The notes beneath the pieces are model-generated. The model worked only from the letters and a program-made list of their open reading frames with translations, ran no database searches and was not told the DNA's origin. A stretch of 64,000 nucleotides of DNA from Croceivirga sp. (GTDB lineage: Bacteria > Bacteroidota > Bacteroidia > Flavobacteriales > Flavobacteriaceae), in NCBI GenBank assembly GCA_028281025.1, contig JANQKR010000017.1, forward strand, positions 124,001-188,000, given 5' to 3'. The translations under genes were made by a program, and so were the position numbers. The first letter of the stretch is position 1; each line of letters opens with the position of its first letter. Of this stretch, positions 61,136 through 64,000 are shown piece after piece.

Positions 61136-62063
61136 AAAGAATAAAATCGTGTTTGTAGCCGTCATTTTATGTGTAGTACTGTTTATTGGTTCCTATGCCG
61201 TCATTGCATTAGGAGATGAAGAAGAACCAACGATTGAAAACAATCAGATTACAGTTCCAGAATTGGGCGATGAGCAAAAGGAGTATGATTCCAAATTAGA
61301 AGCTCTGGACGACCTGAAAGAGGAACGGGAAACAACTGCGCCGTCGGTTTACCCTGATCATATGATTGATGAAAAGGGTTACTTCAATCCCGATTATATG
61401 GAATATGAAAAGCAGCGTATCATTGACAGTATCTATAATGAAGGTAACATTGATTTCGAATCGGCTTCCTATCGAAGACCAATTGAGGATACTGAGCCAC
61501 CTATTTCAGAAATAAAGGAAGAAACCCTAACTGCTCCCGAAACAACAATCGAACCTGAAACCAATACAATGGAACTGGGGCTGGAGCACCAATTGTTCTT
61601 TGCTTCAAACCCGTTGGAAAACGAAAACCTCATAACCCGCAATACGGATGCTTTTATTTATGTACGGGTGGATGGCACACAGACGGTTCGCAACAATTAT
61701 CGTCTGCAAATGCGCCTGACCAAAGATGCGCTTATCAATGGAAGCACTTTTCGAAGAAATACCCCTATTTATGGTTTTGTGAGCTTCAGACCCAACCGGA
61801 CAATACTAACCATTACCAATATTGACCATCGTCCTGTTGAGTTGGCCGCTTACGATTTTCAGGACGGAAGCGAGGGCATTTATATTGAAAACAGCTTTAG
61901 GGCCGAGGCCACCCAAGAAGTGGTAGAGGATGTTGTGGATGACATCAATATCGTTGGTGTGCCACAAGTAAGTGGCATTAAAAGGATATTCCAGCGAAAC
62001 AACCGCACTGTAAAAGTTACCGTGAACGATAATTACCAACTCATTTTAAAACCCATACTATGA
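61125..62063 (+). CDS. traM: Conjugal transfer protein TraM (VirB10-like)
   Basis: A 312-residue protein: one N-terminal helix (VFVAVILCVVLFIGSYAVIA), a Glu/Thr-rich disordered periplasmic linker (about 35-155), then a C-terminal VirB10-like domain (LITRNTDAFIYVRVDG, LTKDALINGSTFRRNTPIYGFV). It bridges the inner and outer membrane parts of the channel. It overlaps traN by four bases. Confidence 0.9.
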   Translation: MKIEKNKIVFVAVILCVVLFIGSYAVIALGDEEEPTIENNQITVPELGDEQKEYDSKLEALDDLKEERETTAPSVYPDHMIDEKGYFNPDYMEYEKQRIIDSIYNEGNIDFESASYRRPIEDTEPPISEIKEETLTAPETTIEPETNTMELGLEHQLFFASNPLENENLITRNTDAFIYVRVDGTQTVRNNYRLQMRLTKDALINGSTFRRNTPIYGFVSFRPNRTILTITNIDHRPVELAAYDFQDGSEGIYIENSFRAEATQEVVEDVVDDINIVGVPQVSGIKRIFQRNNRTVKVTVNDNYQLILKPIL

Positions 62064-62848
62064 AAGCTATAATCATAATTGCCATAACACTTTTTACAAA
62101 CCTGGTAGCTGCCCAACAAACATTAGATACCATTTATGCCAATGATAAAAAAAATGTAGCCCTGTTTTTTCCAGAGCCTATTCGTCAGGGCATTACCGGA
62201 GCCGACCATTTTGTGTTCACCTACAACCGGGAAAAAGAACAATATTTTGGATTGTTACAAGCGACTCCCGGAGCTGAGAGCAACTTACTTACTGTAACCA
62301 AAAATGGCCAGGTCTATTCCTATATTTTAAAGTATAAAGAGCAGTTGTCAAAGCTGAATTATTTTCTTTCCGATAACGAAAGTATTGGAAATGAAAGGCC
62401 TGCCAGAATCACAGAGCCCCAAAAAATTGATGTTTTTCCCAGCGATAAGGCCGATTATTACCAAAGGGCCTGTTCCTATCTGTTACGATCAAAGGGCGAA
62501 CGCGTGGCGGTCAAACGTAAAAAAGGATTGAAACTACAGTTGCAAAAAATGACGTATTACGGTTCCGCGGTGTTCTTCGTCATGGAGATTGTCAACCGTT
62601 CGGGTATCGATTTCGATATTGATTACCTCAAGGTCTTTACTGTAAATGGCAATAAAAAGCGTAAGGCCTCCCATCAACGTTTGGAACAAAAGCCCATCTA
62701 CAAACATCAAATGCCAACTTCCGTAGCCCATGGCCAGGTCCAACGTTTCGTATACGTGTTGCCCAAATTTGTATTGGGAGATGATGAACGGTTAGAGATT
62801 GAGTTGAGGGAGAAGAAAGGGAACAGGGGAATACAACTTCTAAGATGA
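62060..62848 (+). CDS. traN: Conjugal transfer protein TraN (VirB9-like, DUF4138)
   Basis: A 262-residue periplasmic protein (signal ends LVAAQ) of the DUF4138 TraN family: DTIYANDKKNVALFFPEPIRQGITG at the start (in part: VALFFPEPIRQGITG), FVFTYNREKEQYFGLLQATPG, and MEIVNRSGIDFDIDYLKVF. It corresponds to VirB9. It is the last tra gene seen: TraO, TraP and TraQ do not follow. Its end overlaps the convergent integrase gene by nine bases. Confidence 0.92.
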   Translation: MKAIIIIAITLFTNLVAAQQTLDTIYANDKKNVALFFPEPIRQGITGADHFVFTYNREKEQYFGLLQATPGAESNLLTVTKNGQVYSYILKYKEQLSKLNYFLSDNESIGNERPARITEPQKIDVFPSDKADYYQRACSYLLRSKGERVAVKRKKGLKLQLQKMTYYGSAVFFVMEIVNRSGIDFDIDYLKVFTVNGNKKRKASHQRLEQKPIYKHQMPTSVAHGQVQRFVYVLPKFVLGDDERLEIELREKKGNRGIQLLR

Positions 62849-64000
62849 AGCTGTATTCCTTTCTTTTTTTTGATTCAATTTGATTTTAAGCATATTTATA
62901 TCATCACTTATTTTTTTGTCCAAAACCCTTGCATAAATCTGTGTGGTGGCCAATTTGGTATGACCTAGTAATTTTGATACCGTTTCAATTGGTACTCCGT
63001 TGGATAATGTAACAGTAGTAGCAAAGGTGTGTCTTGCCATATGAAAGGTAAGATTCTTTTTAATCCCAACCGCATCGGCTATTTCTTTTAGGTACAAATT
63101 GATTTTTTCATTGGTGAGTACTGGAAGTAATGTTTCGGAAACCATTGTAATTGGATTTTCGGCATACTTTTCAATAATGGATTCGGCTTTGTCCAATAGC
63201 GGAACTTTAATAGATGTTTTTGTTTTCTGTCTTTTGGTAGCTATCCACCGACTGCCATCCATTCCCAGGACAATATTATCAGGAGTCAGTTTTATGATAT
63301 CAGCATAGCTGATACCGGTATAGCAGCTAAAAACAAACAAATCGCGAACCCTGTCCAGTCGTTCCAATGGAAATGCATATGTTTCAAGATTGGAAAGTTC
63401 ATTTACACTTAGAAACTCACGTTGTTTCTTTTCAAACGTAGGTTTCCACCTGACAAAGGGATCTTTATCCATCCATTCCAAGTGGTAGGCCAATGTAATT
63501 ATCTTCCTAAGCCTTTGTAGATGTTTCATCACGGTATTATGGCTCATAGCTTTAGGATGACCGCTAGGATAATATCCAATCAAAAAGGTTTCAAAATCGG
63601 AAATGAATCTATAATTGAGCTGCCTTAAGAAAATATCCGAAGTCTTCAGTTTCTGTTGCAAATACCGATTTATGTAATTCTCGGTAATGCCAAAATTTCT
63701 GATGGTGCCTGGTGCTAGTGTTTTCTCAATTTTTTGATTATGGTATTTTAGAATTTCCTGAAGAGTATTTGTGTCACTATCTTCATTAAGATATTTTGCT
63801 TTGATCAAGCTGGCCGTTACCAGTTCTCCTTTTAAATTTAAATCACTATAGCACTGAAATAGAGACGTTTCAACTTGTGCCAAGTATTTATTGATGTGTT
63901 TGGATTCTTTGGAGCTTCCAATGGCTCTTTTGGCTTTTACCCCCCAATTGTCAAGGTTCACTTTGCATTTTAAGCTAATGTTCACCCGTTTTTGATTTAC
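62840..64000 (-). CDS. Tyrosine recombinase (integrase), 5' end beyond window
   Basis: An integrase of the Bacteroidota Arm-DNA-binding/SAM-like type. The frame stays open to the edge: before the internal GTG at 63985 the codons VNQKR continue the family-typical arm-binding strand (ISLKCKVNLDNW), so the start lies past 64000 and the visible 386 residues are incomplete. The core-binding domain is about LQEILKYHNQKIEK to LRKIITLAYHLEW. Catalytic residues: HMARHTFAT (His-x-x-Arg), LLGHTKLATTQIYARV (His and Tyr). At the first Arg position the sequence reads CYTGISYADI, without Arg, as in IntDOT-like enzymes. It should act at the tRNA-tail sites. Confidence 0.92.
   Translation of the reverse strand, partial: VNQKRVNISLKCKVNLDNWGVKAKRAIGSSKESKHINKYLAQVETSLFQCYSDLNLKGELVTASLIKAKYLNEDSDTNTLQEILKYHNQKIEKTLAPGTIRNFGITENYINRYLQQKLKTSDIFLRQLNYRFISDFETFLIGYYPSGHPKAMSHNTVMKHLQRLRKIITLAYHLEWMDKDPFVRWKPTFEKKQREFLSVNELSNLETYAFPLERLDRVRDLFVFSCYTGISYADIIKLTPDNIVLGMDGSRWIATKRQKTKTSIKVPLLDKAESIIEKYAENPITMVSETLLPVLTNEKINLYLKEIADAVGIKKNLTFHMARHTFATTVTLSNGVPIETVSKLLGHTKLATTQIYARVLDKKISDDINMLKIKLNQKKERNTASS

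Larger units (their letters stand above)
16147..64000. mobile_element. CTnDOT-like integrative conjugative element (right end beyond window)
   Basis: The region from the tRNA-tail repeats to the right edge carries the full set of parts of a Bacteroidota ICE: ssb, radC, mobilisation proteins and relaxase, coupling ATPase, RteC, excisionase-like HTH, DnaC-like ATPase, Tra operon and a tyrosine recombinase at the far end. Two cargo blocks are embedded, at about 22.2-46.3 kb and 49.2-55.6 kb. The left boundary is placed at the first 18-bp tRNA-tail copy, but any of the three copies could be the real attL. The right boundary and the intact tRNA should lie past 64000. Confidence 0.75.

Noticed and set aside
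1..64000. CRISPR array or insertion sequence
   Set aside because: No regularly spaced direct repeats and no transposase-like frame with terminal repeats were seen.

Overview
The window comes from a marine-type Flavobacteriaceae (Bacteroidota) genome. The reasons are a SusC/SusD pair with a FecI/FecR-type sigma and anti-sigma pair, flavobacterial outer-membrane families (PCMD, DUF6588), a CTnDOT-type Tra operon, an RteC regulator and a Bacteroidota-type tyrosine recombinase. No rRNA gene, complete tRNA gene, CRISPR array or insertion sequence was seen.

Layout. (1) 0.2-13.3 kb is ordinary chromosome, nearly all on the minus strand: envelope proteins, a penicillin-binding-like serine hydrolase, an SDR dehydrogenase, a GNAT acetyltransferase, and a tight operon TetR / LolA-like / two FtsX-type permeases / LolD-like ATPase / outer-membrane barrel with a palindromic TetR operator. 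(2) 13.3-14.3 kb is decayed DNA. It is followed by a translationally coupled AAA ATPase plus PIN-like nuclease pair (14.3-16.1 kb), a possible defence or toxin module. (3) 16.1-16.4 kb holds three copies of an 18-bp sequence resembling the 3' end of a tRNA, plus nested inverted repeats. This is the probable left boundary (att region) of an integrative conjugative element (ICE) that runs past the right edge of the window.

The ICE has these parts: ssb/radC and small proteins (16.7-18.8 kb); a probable oriT and mobilisation genes BfmA-like, DUF5712 relaxase and coupling ATPase (19.0-22.2 kb); a 24-kb metabolic and redox cargo (22.2-46.3 kb) with a cyclophilin, sigma/anti-sigma, SusCD, thioredoxin-like proteins, an HtrA-like protease, YceI, an M16 peptidase, two DsbD-alpha proteins, two PLP enzymes, thioredoxin reductase and a persulfide-dioxygenase/rhodanese fusion; orphan RteC, an excisionase-like HTH protein and a DnaC-like ATPase (46.6-49.2 kb); a second cargo block (49.2-55.6 kb); the Tra operon traE-F-G-(I)-J-K-M-N (56.1-62.8 kb); and a convergent integrase whose start lies beyond the window.

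The most interesting part is the second cargo block. One strand encodes a sigma factor, a 104-residue basic protein and an ImmA/IrrE-type zinc peptidase. The other strand encodes two tiny proteins, a ComEC-like metallo-beta-lactamase-fold protein ending in Gly, an E2-E1-JAB triple fusion (a bacterial ubiquitin-type conjugation and deconjugation enzyme) and a four-helix membrane protein. A perfect 9-bp inverted repeat sits in the shared promoter region. No CD-NTase and no recognisable ubiquitin-like protein is present, so this is neither standard CBASS nor Bil. The block truncates an amidase gene at its right end, as expected for cargo dropped into an ICE hot spot. I read it as a candidate, mechanistically undescribed, ubiquitin-like defence or stress system with its own sigma/peptidase switch.

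The traE start codon lies inside a 12-bp perfect stem that also overlaps a six-codon leader ORF, which suggests translational control of conjugation. All functions are inferred from motifs read by eye; no database search was run.
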